Positions 20,993 through 34,500 of a stretch of DNA of 64,000 nt are shown here, piece after piece. The position numbers and the translations under genes are program-made. The stretch lies in NCBI RefSeq assembly GCF_027172205.1, contig NC_070607.1, positions 18,142,069 through 18,206,068 of the forward strand, given 5' to 3'. Within the stretch, counting starts at the first letter, position 1. The number at the start of each line of letters is the position of its first letter. The notes under the pieces were generated by a model. It was not told the origin of the DNA. It was given only the letters and a program-made list of their open reading frames with translations, and searched no databases. The stretch comes from Podarcis raffonei (taxonomy: Eukaryota; Chordata; Lepidosauria; Squamata; Lacertidae).

Positions 20993-21477
20993 GATGGTGT
21001 CCAGAGATGTTGCCTCCGATGCCGCTTGCATTCCCCATCATCCTGCACTGGCACCTCACCCTGGGAGCGTGTGCCAACAGCGGAAAAGCCAGCAAAGGAA
21101 CCCGCAGCTTGGTGCACACAACAGGATGTGTTGCACAGCGCCCACAACATAACACGGCGCTCCGGGTGCTGCGCGCGCAGCTGAAACAGTTAACTGCCAT
21201 GTGGGGGGGGAGGCAGTGGGCGGACAGTGCGGTGACTGTGCCGCCCAACATTTTGTCCCCCCAGCATGGAACCCACATGCCCCCTTTGTATGCCACTGTG
21301 AGTGGGGCGCTGGCACCCCTTTTGGTTGGCGCTGCGAGTCCCTGCATCCCACAACCATTTTAAAGGTTCTAAAGGAGGTAAACAACTATTTCCTTTTAAA
21401 AAGTCAACAACTTTGGGGTCCCTGCCCCTAAAAAAAGGTTGACAATTCTGGGCACCACATATGCTTAAGACGGCCCT
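20993..21477 (+). mobile_element. hAT-like element, copy 2
   Basis: Shares gagatgttgcctc-gatgccgcttgc with 4615-4645 and the 3' end CACATATGCTTAAGACGGCC CTG with 4714-4736. Its 5' end is lost next to the Penelope element. Confidence 0.6.
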
Positions 21478-21745
21478 GTGAATGAGCTCAGTAGAAGGCA
21501 GTTCTCTCCTGTTCTGCTTAGAGTGTCTCCTTCGTTCCTCTTTACAGACTGTAGTTTCAAGGATGGGACTGGGGCAATGAGAAGAAGATCGTCACCTCCA
21601 CTTGGGTTGACTGTGTGCTATAAGACTGATCTCCTCATACTGCAGTGTCTTCCATTTTACAGAGTGTACATTCCAGAAGGGGAGGGGAGGGAAAGTGCCC
21701 TGCTGTAGGAATTCCTTTCCTCTTCTTAGATGGCATTTTTGAGGG
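21478..21745 (+). repeat. Near-identical block, copy 2
   Basis: Partner of 4737-4977, about 750 bp upstream of the gene B start. Beyond it the two loci no longer match. Confidence 0.85.
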
Positions 21746-22495
21746 ACGGGCAAGGACAGTACCATCCTGTTTCGTCACCCAATATGAAATGGGAACGTGC
21801 TGCCCCAACTCACCACCGCCCAATCCTCTCTTTTTACATATGCCATGCTGCTATTAAACATATGGTCATAGTTAACGTCAATTTCCTATACCGCCCCCCA
21901 AGCATTTTCATATTCTGATTTCTTCACAGCAAGCTGCTCTTAGAGGTGCAAGAAGAAGGCCGGCAGAATAATTCTGGTCAACAACTAATGAGTGGACTTT
22001 ACCCTTTTGGTTTACTGTCAGAATTGCAACACTCACAGACCTTTTGCCAATAATCTTAATTGTCTTAAAAATTCAACTGTGTTGGGCATTTCTGTAATTC
22101 TTCCTCTTGACAGGTTGCGCTGTGAGACAAAAACAAACAAGCAAACAAACAAAGCAGCATGAAATAAACTATGATAACAGAGGGGGAAAAAATAACTGTT
22201 GAAACCAAAGACAGAGAAATATTTTGTTGCTGCCAGGATTGCATCAGAGAACTCACGGGTCGTGTGTAAATAAACTGAGTTGGGTTCAAAAGTACCTTGC
22301 ACATTCCCCTAATTCTTGCTCTTTTCAGATTGGTCTATCAAACACAAAAAGCATTTTAAAAACATGGCAAAGGACTAAAGAAAATAATTGGTGGTTCCAA
22401 AGAGAGGGAAAAGATATTTGCAGATCATTGGAATATGTTGACAGCTGAAAGTGAAGATTTTGTGGTACAGAACTTTGCAAGCTTCCTGAAATAAT

Positions 22496-22559
22496 ATGAA
22501 GAGCTGTCTGGTCTTTATTATTCCATTTCTTCTTCTGATATCTTGTCCTTCCCTAAATG
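22496..22559 (+). CDS. Gene B exon 1: signal peptide
   Basis: ATG plus 20 codons and one base before the donor GTAAGT. The peptide begins [15 protein letters not shown], a clear secretory signal. Length (64 nt) and phase equal those of gene A exon 1, and both share the K-x-x-L-V and PF-L spacing, so the two starts support each other. Confidence 0.82.
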
Positions 22560-25500
22560 GTAAGTTCTGTAGGCGGCTGACTAATGTTTTTAGCAGGGAA
22601 GTTGGGTGTTCCCAGATTCCTTATGGGTTGGATCTAACTCAATTGTACTTGGGGCCCAATGAAATCAGTGTGAAAAAATAGAGATTATTAACTTAAGTCC
22701 CTAACAACTTAAATCCTTTACTAACCTAAGTCATTATTAACTAAAATACTACTAACCTATAACACAATCCTATACATATCCACTCAGAAAGCCCCAGCAG
22801 GACTTAGTCTTCGGAAAATGTGCATAGGATTGTGGCAATAGTGTGGAACCAACACTTAAAAAAAACAAGTTACCGGTAGTTTCACCAGCATGGTAGAACT
22901 AGAACTTCAGGTAGGAAGAGAAATGGGAAGGCCTGGGAAAAAAACTGAAAAAAATGGGGGGAGGGACAGGTTTCCCCCCGGTTTTTTCTGAAGCCGTTTT
23001 TCCCGGAAAAATTGAAAAAAATATATTTTGATATAGTTTGAATATTCCACACACTATTCCCCCCCCCCCAATTTTTCCTAGGGAAAAAAAGGCTTTGGGA
23101 AAAACCTGAAAAAACCTGTTCCCTCCCCCCAATTTTTCCATTTTTTTCCAGGCCTTCCAGCACCCACACTTTGAAGCTCCTTGCCGATTGACCCCAGGCA
23201 GCTGCTCTCACTGTAATCTTTCCGGCAATTGCTCAAAACATTTTCATTAGGGCCAGCCCATCTGAACATGTAGAAGCTGCATGCGATTTACTTCCTTTTA
23301 ACCACTGCTGACTTTAATCATTGATTGCAGCGGTTCTCAACCTGTGGGTCCCCAGATGTTGTTGGACTACAACTCCCATCATCCCCAAGCTCTGGCCTTG
23401 CTAGCTAGGGGTGATGGGAGTTGTAGTTCAACAACATCTGGGGACCCACAGGCTGAGAAAGGCTGATCTATTGAATACTCTAAAATGCCTGCTTTTAACT
23501 GTGTTTTATCAATCATTTTAATATTCTGTTGTATATTTTTGTAAACTGTTTAGAAAGCTCTCTTACCATCATGCGGTTTATAATATATAATAACAAATTC
23601 AATTAAACACATACACACTCCTTTTCCTTTCAAACAGAGTTTCAGCCTTAGTGCAACATACTAGTCAGGTACCGGATGTTGGTTACTTCTGGGCCTGGCA
23701 TGCAAAAAAAATTGCCTTATGCTTTGCCCTGGCTATCCTCAAGTAGATATGGAAAGGCCTGGGGTGGGGGGAACAAAAAAATTGGGGGAGACGACAGGTT
23801 TCCCCCTGTTTTTTTCCAAAGCTGTTTTTTAGAAGTCCATGAGAAAAATGGCAAAGAGGAAGAGCAAGAAGAAATGGAAAACGATAGCAGTAGTTCAGAA
23901 AATGAGATAGAATAAACCACATGTATATGTTGTGTCTTCTCTCTCTTTTTAAAGCACTACTCAAAGGGTAGACCATCTATGGAGCTTAAATATTGAAGTG
24001 GACCTTAATTTTATTTGCTATTGATGCTTAAGGGCAAATCTGATTAATTTTTATGTTGACGGTTTCTTGCTTTTTTTGTTGCTTTTGAGGGAAAGGGGGT
24101 GGTTACATGTTTTATTGCAAGCATAATACAGTGGTACCTCGGGTTACATACACTTCAGGTTACATACACTTCAGGTTACAGACCCTGCTAACCCAGAAAT
24201 AGTGCTTCAGGTTAAGAACTTTGCTTCAGGATGAGAACAGAAATTGTGCTCCGGCGGCGCGGCGCCAGCAGGAGGCCCCATTAGCTAAAGTGGTGCTTCA
24301 GGTTAAGAACAGTTTCAGGTTAAGAATGGACCTCCAGAACGAATTAAGTACTTAACCTGAGGTACCACTGTACTTTTATCTACACCAGGGGTCAGCAAGG
24401 TTCACTGCTGCGGAGCCCCCTCTGTGGGCCAGATTGCGGGCATACGTGAGCGTGCCTGCCCACGATTTTCGAAATCTGCATCTGTGCAGATGTGATTTTC
24501 GGCGTCTGCACATGTGCAGGTGTGATTTTCAGTGCCGTGGAAGCGAGTCCCCACGCTTCGCTGCACTGCTTTAGCGCAGTGTGTGGTACTCACCGAGCGT
24601 GCGGCTCGGTTCGGGGGTGGCTTGTGGGCCAGTTAAACGACAGCCATGGGCCGCTAGTGGCCCATGGGCCTTAGGTTATCTACCCCTGTTCTACACTGTG
24701 TTTCATGCAATTTGTAAAACTACTCCACACTGAACTTTTTTTCAATTTCCCCAAAATTTCCATTTTTTCCAGAAAAAAAGGGGGGCGTTTTTTTCCGCAT
24801 GGCTTCAAAATTTCCAGAAATTTTACATCTCTAAGTAGGAATCAGATTGAAACTGCATTTCCGCCCCCCCTCCATTATGGCAGGGTTTCCCAAAGTTGGG
24901 TCTTGAGCTGTTTTTGAACTACAATTCCCATCACCCCTGATTGGCACCACTAGCTAAGGATGTTGGGAGTTGTAGTCCAAAAACAGCTAGAGACCTGCTT
25001 TCTGCTTAAGTATCTGAGTTGTGGTGCAATGAAGGGAGATTATGAAGTTATGAGGCCAACATTTTTATTGCATAATTCCAACTCAGTTCTTTTTCATTTT
25101 CTTCAAATTCTTTAAAATTTACAGGTCAAAGGGTGCCACCCATAGTTGATCTTACTGATGCTATTTTAATTGAAGACTGCCGACCACCACCAATAAGAGA
25201 CCATGAAGAACTTGCAGACATATCAGACAAAAAGTCCTATTCGCACGGGGATGAAGTAATTTACAATTGCCAGCCTGGGTATATAAAATTTGGGCGCATA
25301 AAATTGCGGTGTAACAATGGGAAATGGGTACAATCCACACCACATGTGCAATGCAGAAGTAAGTAGAAACATAACTTTATAAAATTCACAAGCTATTAAA
25401 ATATTTGAACCGTAATTTTTTCTCTCCTTGTGATAAGCCTTGGGGTGGCCCATTTTCTTAAAAAAAACAGCAACAACAAGGCAACGCAAGGTTGCATTTC

Positions 25501-28500
25501 ACTTTGTAGCCACTAACCCTTTTTCTGTTTGCTTTGGGTTTCATATGATTGGAGGTCTAAGACCACCAGAGTTGGTAAGGACAAGAATGTGCCCTAGTCT
25601 TGTGGATAAGCAGAGGGCTGGTAAAGGTAAAGGTAAAGGGACCCCTGACCATTAGGTCCAGTCGTGATTGACTCTTGGGTTGCGGCGCTCATCTTGCTTT
25701 ATTGGCCGAGGGAGCTGGCGTACAGCTTCCGGGTCATGTAGCCAACATGACTAAGCCGATTCTGGCAAACCAGAGCAGCGCATGGAAATGCTGTTTACCT
25801 TCCCGCCGGAGCAGTACCTCTTTATCTCCTTGCATTTTGACATGTTTTCGAACTGCTAGGTTGGCAGGAGCAGGGACCGAGCAACGGGAGCTCACCCCGT
25901 CATGGGGATTCGAACTGCCGACCTTCTGATTGGCAAGTCCCAGGCTCTGTGGTTTAACCCACAGCGCCATCTGTGTCCCTGCTGGTAAATGGGGCTGGAG
26001 AGCTCTGCAAAACTTGCAAAGGATCAGCTGGAGGCACACTTGTCCAGGATCCGGTGACTTAACCAATAATTGGAACTCCCCATTCTCCCCCTTGTTTCTG
26101 GGGTTGCTTTGACTTAAAAAAAGAGCTGGGGACATAAAATACCAGGTGGAAGACACTTCAGGGATGTTATGCAGCAGTGGGGCTGGAAAGGGGCTGGGAG
26201 ATGCTCTAAGCATCTCCCATCACTACAGTTATCACTACGAACAACATCATCTCCCTCGTTAAGCTTTATAAAAGAAGGCATTTGATATGACAGCATCATG
26301 TTAAGACTTTCCCCACAAATCTGTCTATAAGAGGCACCCAATGAATCAGAGCAGGGATGGGGAAAGTCTGAGCATGATGATGTCACGTGTCTTACTTTAC
26401 TTCATGTTACTGAAAAGAAAGGAAGAGGAGATTCGAGGTTGCTCTTTTTAGCAGCCTTCATACATTTCTCACAACATAGCATCGTTTTCAAGCATATTGT
26501 TATAGCCGTAAGAGTTATCTTGCTTTACATTTAATTTCCTTAATTTCCAGAAAGGCCTTGTGGACATCCTGGACATATCAAATTTGGCTCTTTAGAACTT
26601 GTTAATGGAGACGAATTTGTCTTTGGTGCTCGTGTCGTGTATCGGTGCAATGAAGGGTAAATATCCCCCGCCCCTCTTATCTTCAGATATTTAGTCATGG
26701 TAGTATCTTTAGGACAGATATATATGCATATATAAAGGGTCAGCAGTTCGAATCCCCACGATGGGGTGAGCTCCCGTTGCTCTGTCCCAGCTCCTGCCAA
26801 CCTAGCAGTTCGAAAGCACAACAGTGCAAGTAGATAAATAGGTACCGCTCCGGCGGGAAGGTAAACAGTGTTTCCTGGTTTCCATCATGGTGTCCCGTTG
26901 TGCCGGAAGCGGTTTAGTTATGCTGGCCACATGGCCCAGATAATTGTCTGTGGACAAACGCCGGCTCCCTCGGCCTGAAACCGAGATGAGCGCTGAAACC
27001 CCATAGTCACCTTTGACTAGACTTAACCGCCCCGGGGTCCTTTACTTTTACCTTTTGACTATATGTGAATGTATACAATGCATATAATGTATATAATGCA
27101 AATACTCAGAAGGACCCAACAGAGCTTCTTTCATGCAGTAACAGATAAATAGTAAAACTGGGAAACAACAAGCAATGGGAAAACTCTGTTGAATTTGCTC
27201 CCACTCCCCCAATCAGGGGTTAAACCAGAAATGTTATGAGGGATCAGAAGGTGTCCCCTCTGCCATTTATGTTGCCCTTGAACCAATGCTAAGCAAACTC
27301 CTGCCAGCTCCCAGATCTCAGACACATTCTGGCCTGCTTCCCTCCTCTTAAGGCTTGGTAATCCTGCCTGTGATGGATGCTGGAAGATTTCTTCGAGGGC
27401 TCCTGCAATCCCCAGGGTCTAGCCATATTGTGGTGCTAATCTGGTTATAATGACCAAAGGGACGAGGAGAGAGAGAAATCTCTTCTACCCTATTTGCCTT
27501 CTTTCTGCAAAAACTCCTAGCCTTAAGAACAAGGTGAGCGGGGAAGGAGTGTGTTTGTGTATTGGAAGAAGCTGTATAGTGGAAGGAGTTGGCGAGAGCC
27601 AGTGTGGTGTAGTGGTTAAGAGCAGTGGACTCGTAATCTGGGGAACCGGATTCGCTTCCCCGCTCCTCCACATGTAGCTGCTGGGTGACCTCTGAAGTCT
27701 CTCAGCCCCACTCACCTCACAGAGTGTTTGTGGTGGGGGAGGAAGGGAAAGGAGATTGTTAGCCACTTTAAGACTCCTTCGGGTAGTGATAAAGCGAGAT
27801 ATCAAATCTAAACTCTTCTTCTTCTTCCTCTCCCTGATACTCAGTTTTCAACATTCAGCCAGTGTGGGGGAACTGAGGATTTGAATACTCCCCTCGCTTT
27901 AGTGACCAGCTCTCCTGAATCCATTCAGTTTGAGTCTGAGCTAACCTGTGGTGAACACTCATGCCATCTCTAGGGGGAAAAAACCTAGAAAATAACCCTG
28001 CTATTCTAGAAGTATTTGTTTGAGTCTCAGTGTGTTTCAACGTTATTCCAAAGCTGCTCCTGTCATGCGATTATTTGGTTTTAAAATGGTTCGGTTTCAT
28101 TTTTTAAAAAAACTTGCAGGTTTCAAATGCTCAGTCCTACAGACTACCGTGACTGTCGTGCAGATGGATGGAGCAATGAGGTCCCTCGTTGTGAAGGTAA
28201 GTGGACCTCTACAGATCTTGACTGAGACTCAAAGTACTGCGGAATTGCTTGAGTTTTTACTAGGTGTCTCCTCACAGTTTTCTCCTGCCCATCCCTCTCT
28301 TTTGTCCTCGCAGCAACTGCTGCCCCCATATCCCTGAAAAGCTCCTCCTGAAGGCCAGAGAAACCACAGAGCAGCTTTTCAAGATGCTGCAGCTGAACGC
28401 TTAGCAACCCTTTGTTTTTGTCTGGGTGTGCTTTCTACATGGGCACAGGGACTGAATCTGTGCCTTTGCCCTTTGCAGTGAGTGGAACATTCTGGTTTGG

Positions 28501-31500
28501 TTTTTGGGGCTTACCTTTTTATTTTATCTTTTCCAAAGCAAAGAACTGTGCCTATGTCCGAATAGAGAATGGATTCCTAGCTAGCAAGTATGAACACTCT
28601 AAAAACAACTACTTTCCAAGCAGCATTGGACAAGTGATTTCCTACAGTTGCCATCCTGGTTTCCTGACCCCAAATAAAGAAGAATGGCCTAGAATTACAT
28701 GCACCAAATTTGGATGGAATCCAGAACCGAAATGCCTCAGTAAGCAGATGTTTATTGCATTCTCCTCTTGGCTCAGAAATAGAAATATAAGTCTGTGATG
28801 GGATGATGAGCTGCTTGTGCATAAAGTCCTAGTCCCTCAGAGTTTGGCTAAGTCCACAAACCTCTGTCTGTGACAGAGCTCCTTAAGCATGGCTCCATCA
28901 GTCGCTCGTAGAATCGGACAGTGGGCGTTTACGGAACTTCTTCCAGCATAAAAGTTCCTTAACGGAAACGCGTCTTCTGGACTCTCGGCGTGACAGTTTC
29001 CGGCGAGGAGTGGGTGTCCCTATGGGAGGTCCTGAAACCTCCCCGCTATTTTCGCTGGAAGTGTCTCTGAGCCCTCCCTCCGACTCACTTTCCCTTGGAG
29101 CTCTTCCTCTCCCCCTGCTGGTCCCCTCCTCAGCGGATAAGTCTCTCTCAGCCTCTGTGAGCCCTTTCACCTCCTGTTTCTCCGATGGCAGTTCCCTGAC
29201 ATCCACCTCCCCTCCAGGGCCCCCTTCACCACCTCCCCTTCCCTCCTCTGCGGGAGGCGAGGGAGCAAAACCCCTGAAAGAACCTCCCTCATCTTCCGAA
29301 GTTTCGAACAGTTCCCTCCACCGGTTGCTGTTTCCGGTTTCTAAGTACTCCTCCTCATCGGAGTCTGTACCTTCTTCCAACTCCGATTCCCTGAATCCTT
29401 CCAGTTCCTCCTCCTCGTCGGTGGTGCCAAAGTACTCCCTCCGGAACCTCGCTACTGGCTGAGGTTTCCTGGGGAACCTTTGGTGGAAAGTTTCGATCAA
29501 GATCTCGTCACTGACCTCCTCTGCCGTCACCCAGGTGTTTTCCGACTCCAGTTCCCCTTCCCACGCGACCAAATACTCCACCTGATTACCCTTCCACCTG
29601 GAGTCGATGATCTCCGCCACATGGTTGCTGCTTTCCCTTTCTTCTAAGACTGGCCCCCGTGTGGAGACCCCTTCACCTTCCCCCCTATATGGTGACAGTA
29701 ATGACCTGTGGAATACTGGGTGCAGTTTCATGTGGTTCGGTAACCGGAGTCTGAAAGCCACTGGGTTGACCTGTTGAATGACCTCAAATGGTCCCAATCT
29801 TTTGGGTCTCAATTTCTTGCAACCCCCCTTGAACGGCAACCCTTGGGTTGACAGCCAGACCTGACTCCCCACCCTAATGGTTTCACCTTCCCTTCTGCTC
29901 TTGTCTGCCTGCCTCTTATATTCTTCTTTGGCCCTTTCTAAGTTGAGTTGGAGTTGACGATGGATCGCTTCCATTTCTTCTACAAAATGTTCGGCGGCCG
30001 GGACACTCCATCTCTCCCCTCCTCCCCCTGGAAACGCCCTGGGGTGGCACCCATAATTAGCCAAAAAGGGGCTCATCCCGGTGGACACATTCTCCGCATT
30101 ATTGTAGGCAAATTCCGCTAGCGCCAACTTTTCGACCCAATCGTTCTCTCTGTCATTGACATAACACCTCAGGTATTGTTGGAGGATACCGTTTGCTCTC
30201 TCCGCCTGCCCATTGGTCTCAGGGTGCCTGGCAGTCGAAAAATTGACCTCTACGTGCAGTAAGCTCATAAGTTTCCTCCAGAACCTGGACGTGAACTGTT
30301 TCCCACCTGTCGGAGACCACCCTCAAGGGGGCGCCATGCAGCCTAAAAATATGTTCTACAAACAATTTCGCTGTCTCTTCCGCCGTGACTGCATGTGAGC
30401 AAGCTACAAAGTGGCCCATCTTAGTTAACAGGTCTACTACGACCAGTATGGCGGTTTTCCCCTGGGATTTCGGCAGATCAGTCATAAAATCTATCGATAC
30501 CGCCTCCCACGGTCGTTCTGGTGTGGGTAACGGTTCTAATAACCCCGCCGGCGCCCGCCTTTCTCCCTTGGCTCTCTTGCATTGGTCACACCCTCTTACA
30601 TACTCCCGTACATCCTCCCTCACCTTGGGCCACCAAAATTCCCTGGTCACCAACCACATGGTCTTGTGTTGCCCAAAATGCCCCGCTGTGGGGTTGTCGT
30701 GCAGCTGTTTGAGTACTCTCCCCCTCAATTCCCCTTCGGGTATATAAAGTGCCCCTTTGTAATACAATACCCCGTTTCTTTCTTCAAAACCTCCGGGGTC
30801 TTCTCCCTCTCTCCTTAAACCTCTGAGCTTATTCTGGGCGTATTCATCATTCACCGTTCCCTCTACCAGTTCCCTTTGCCCCACCCAGGCCGCCCCACAC
30901 ACCCAGCGGTCCTCTGGGATGATATGTCTCTCTTCAGGTGCTCCCTCCCCCTCCAAATATTCAGGTTTGCGTGAGAGAGCGTCCGCTCTGACGTTTTCTG
31001 GACCTGGCACATAGCAAATTTCAAAATGGAATTTGGAGAACTCTTGGGCCCACCTCACTTGTCGTTGGTTGAGCACTCGTGCCGTTCTCCAATATTCCAA
31101 ATTCTTGTGGTCCGTGCACACTTGCACCTTATGCTGTGCACCAATTAGTAAATGTCTCCATCTCCGGAACGCTTCGTGAATGGCGAGTAGTTCTCGGTCA
31201 TATACGGTGTAGTTCCTCTCGGATTTGTTTAGCTTACGCGAAAAGAAGGCACACGGTCTCCACTCCGACTTATTCTTCCCCGGCTGAAGAAGCACCGCCC
31301 CCACCGCCCGGTCTGATGCATCAGTTTCCACTCTCATTGGTTTTTGTAAATCCACATGCAGGAGCTGTTCTTCCGAAGCGAATGCCCTTTTCAATTCCTC
31401 AAATGCTTGCTCCGCCTCCGCCGTCCAAATAAATTTCTTCTTGCTGCTGAGACAGTCCGTGATGGGAGCCGTTAAGTGGGCAAAGTTCTTGATGAACTTA

Positions 31501-34500
31501 CGGTAAAAGTTCCCAAACCCTAAAAATCTTTGCACATCCTTTTTCATTTTCGGTGTCTTCCATTCCAGCACCGCCTGGACCTTGCCTGGATCCATGACAA
31601 GCGGTACCCCAGGAATTCCACCTCTTTGGTGTGAAACTGACACTTCTCCAATTTCACCCACAGCTGGTTTGCTTGCAGTTGGCTCAGCACTTCCCTGACA
31701 TCCTTTACATGCTGCTCCACATTCTCTGAATATATCAACACGTCATCTAGGAAGGCCACGCAATTCTTGTAGAACAGAGGTCCCAGGACGTGGTTCATGA
31801 ACGATTGAAAACATGCTGAGCCTCCTTGTAATCCGAAGGGCATAACTAAATATTCAAAAGCCCCCAAAGGGGTGAACATGGTGGTTTTCCATTCATCCCC
31901 TTTCCTTATCCGTATCAGGTTGTATGCCCCTCTCAGGTCCAGTTTAGTGAATATCTTTCCCTTCCTCACCCTGGTCAAAATGTCATCAATTCTGGGCATG
32001 GGGAAAGCCACTGGTTCTGACACTGCATTCAAGGCTCTAAAGTCCACTACAAGTCTGGGTTTATCCGTGTGTTTTTTGTCCACAAAAAACACTGGGCTGC
32101 CCCCCACCGCTCTGGACTCTCTGATGAAGCCTCTCTTCAGGTTTTTATCAATAAACTCCCTTAACTCCTGCATTTCCCTGTCTGACATGGCGTACAGCTT
32201 GCCCACTGGGAGCTGGGCTCCAGGGACCAGGTTGATTTGGCAGTCAAAGGCTCTATGCGGTGGTAGTTTATCTGCTTCCCTTTCGCTGAAGACCTTGCTC
32301 AGGTCAGCGTATTGTTTGGGCACCTTCCCTTTGTCCATTACTTCCGTCCCTGCTAGAAAGGCTTTTGCCCCTTCCGGCGCCTTTCCCTCTTTGCAGTGTT
32401 CCAGGCAATGTGCTGACCCAAAGGAGACCACTCTCTGATGCCAGCCCACTAGCGGATCATGCAACGCTAGCCAGCTCATTCCCAAAATAACGGGAGCCCC
32501 TCCCAGGGTGGCCACATTGAACGCTATCCTTTCGGTGTGCCTGGCCACCCTCATAACCATTGGGACGGTCTGTAGGCTAACTTCTCCTCCCAACAGCTCC
32601 CTCCCATCGATCGTGGTCACCTGCAGGGGGTTACTTAAAGGGAGTATCTGTATCTGGTGTTCAGCTGCAAACTCCTTACTCATAAAATTACAGGAGCTGC
32701 CTGAGTCCAATAGCGCCTTTGTCTTTAGTGGGTGTCCGTTTGCCAGCTCTAGCAACACCTCTATCACTAGGGCTGGTCTTGGAGGTTCCGGCGTGGGCAC
32801 TTTTACTGCTCCTTGGCCTGGCTGCTGTGCCCTGACGGTGGCAGCCAGGCGTTGGCTTTTACTTGCTCCTGGACTCCCTCCTCCTTCCCCCCAACAGCTC
32901 CCGCCATCCCTTGCCATTCCTTTCTTTGCGGGCAGACTCTGGCAAAGTGACCTGGCTGCTGGCAGAGATAACATTTCTTGGTGCTCTTCCCCTCCTTCTT
33001 CCGCCCTTCACTGGGATTTGAAACTGCGCGCGCGCGCGCTGTTCCAATTTCCATCGGCTCTCCTGGCGGGAAATTTGGCTCCGGAATCTCTGGAATGCGG
33101 AAATCCCTCCAACGCTCTCCTTTCCCTTCCCGCTTCTCCAAGGTTCTCGCCTCCTGGCGCGCTCCAATGGTCAGCGCTGATTTGGTCAGCTGGTCCATAG
33201 ACTCCGCCCTGGGCGCCCGGGAAAGTTCGTCTTTCACCGCCGAAGAAAGCCCCTCTTCGAAAAGCATTTGAATGGGTTCCGCCGATAGGTCCCACCCCAA
33301 TTTATGTATCAGCATGGTAAACTCAGTCCAGTACTCACGAACCGATCGGCTCCCCTGTTTACAAGCCATCAACTGTCTGCGCACCAGTCCCTGCTCAATC
33401 TCGCTGGAAAACATCAAATCCATGGCGCGAAAAAACTTCCTCGTGTCCTTCAGCATTTCACTATTCCCTGCCATCAGGGGTCTGACCCAGTCTCTCGCCC
33501 CCCCCCCCCCTTCGAGATGGCCAACCACAAACGCCACTCGCGATGCCTCGTCGGGAAAGTCGTCAAACTGCAGATTGAGAGCATACTGCATCTCTGTCCT
33601 AAAGGCTTGATAGTTCCTGGGGTCCCCCCCAAACCTCTGCACCAATCCTGGCATCTTTCTTGCTAGTGGGGCTCCTTTTGCCTTTTCTGCATCCTGCGCC
33701 CTCCTTTCCTCTAGCCTCGCCGTTTGCAGCGCTAGCTGGACCTCCAACACCCGGTACCTTTCTTCCAGGCTTGGACCCTCTCCAGCTCCTCCTGCTCCCC
33801 CGGTTCCGGCTGGGTTGCTCATGATGCCTCTCTGCACAAGCTGCTTTCAGGGACTGTCCGATTGCTGTGATGGGATGATGAGCTGCTTGTGCATAAAGTC
33901 CTAGTCCCTCAGAGTTTGGCTAAGTCCACAAACCTCTGTCTGTGACGGAGCTCCTTAAGCATGGCTCCATCAGTCGCTCGTAGAATCGGACAGTGGGCAT
34001 TTACGGAACTTCTTCCAGCATAAAAGTTCCTTAACGGAAACGCGTCTTCTGGACTCTCGGCGTGACAGTTTCCGGCGAGGAGTGGGTGTCCCTATGGGAG
34101 GTCCTGAAACCTCCCCGCTATTTTCGCTGGAAGTGTCTCTGAGCCCTCCCTCCGACTCACTTTCCCTTGGAGCTCTTCCTCTCCCCCTGCTGGTCCCCTC
34201 CTCAGCGGATAAGTCTCTCTCAGCCTCTGTGAGCCCTTTCACCTCCTGTTTCTCCGATGGCAGTTCCCTGACAAAGTCTAATAGAAAAATTAACTGTGGA
34301 GGCCTTGTGAGACTGGTATGAATATATAAAGCACAGTCGGATGCTACTGGCACAACTTCGATCTTTTATTGCGTTTCCAGTGATCTTTTATTGTGCTCTG
34401 TAATTAAAGACACCATGTAAAACAACATCCATCATTGCTAGAGAGCGGTTACTGAAAATATTGCATCTATAGATAGTAATTGACACCAAGGAAGTTATCC

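Larger units (their letters stand above)
28794..34273 (-). mobile_element. Ty3/Gypsy LTR retrotransposon (chromovirus, Tf1/sushi-like), full length
   Basis: A 5480-bp element inside gene B, antisense to it. It has two 408-bp LTRs (TGTCAG...CATCACA on its own strand) and a perfect 5-bp target duplication aagtc at 28789-28793 and 34274-34278. Parts in order: LTR, primer site, gag with a CCHC knuckle, protease, reverse transcriptase, RNase H, integrase, chromodomain, LTR. The two LTRs differ at about two positions in 408, so the insertion is young. The pol frame is broken, with about two breaks; the element is a recent fossil. The family (Tf1/sushi group) is inferred from the self-priming site and chromodomain. 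Confidence 0.93.

Noticed and set aside
22882-23211. Overlapping frames in gene B intron 1
   Set aside because: Phe/Gly/Pro-rich readings of a purine-rich inverted repeat.
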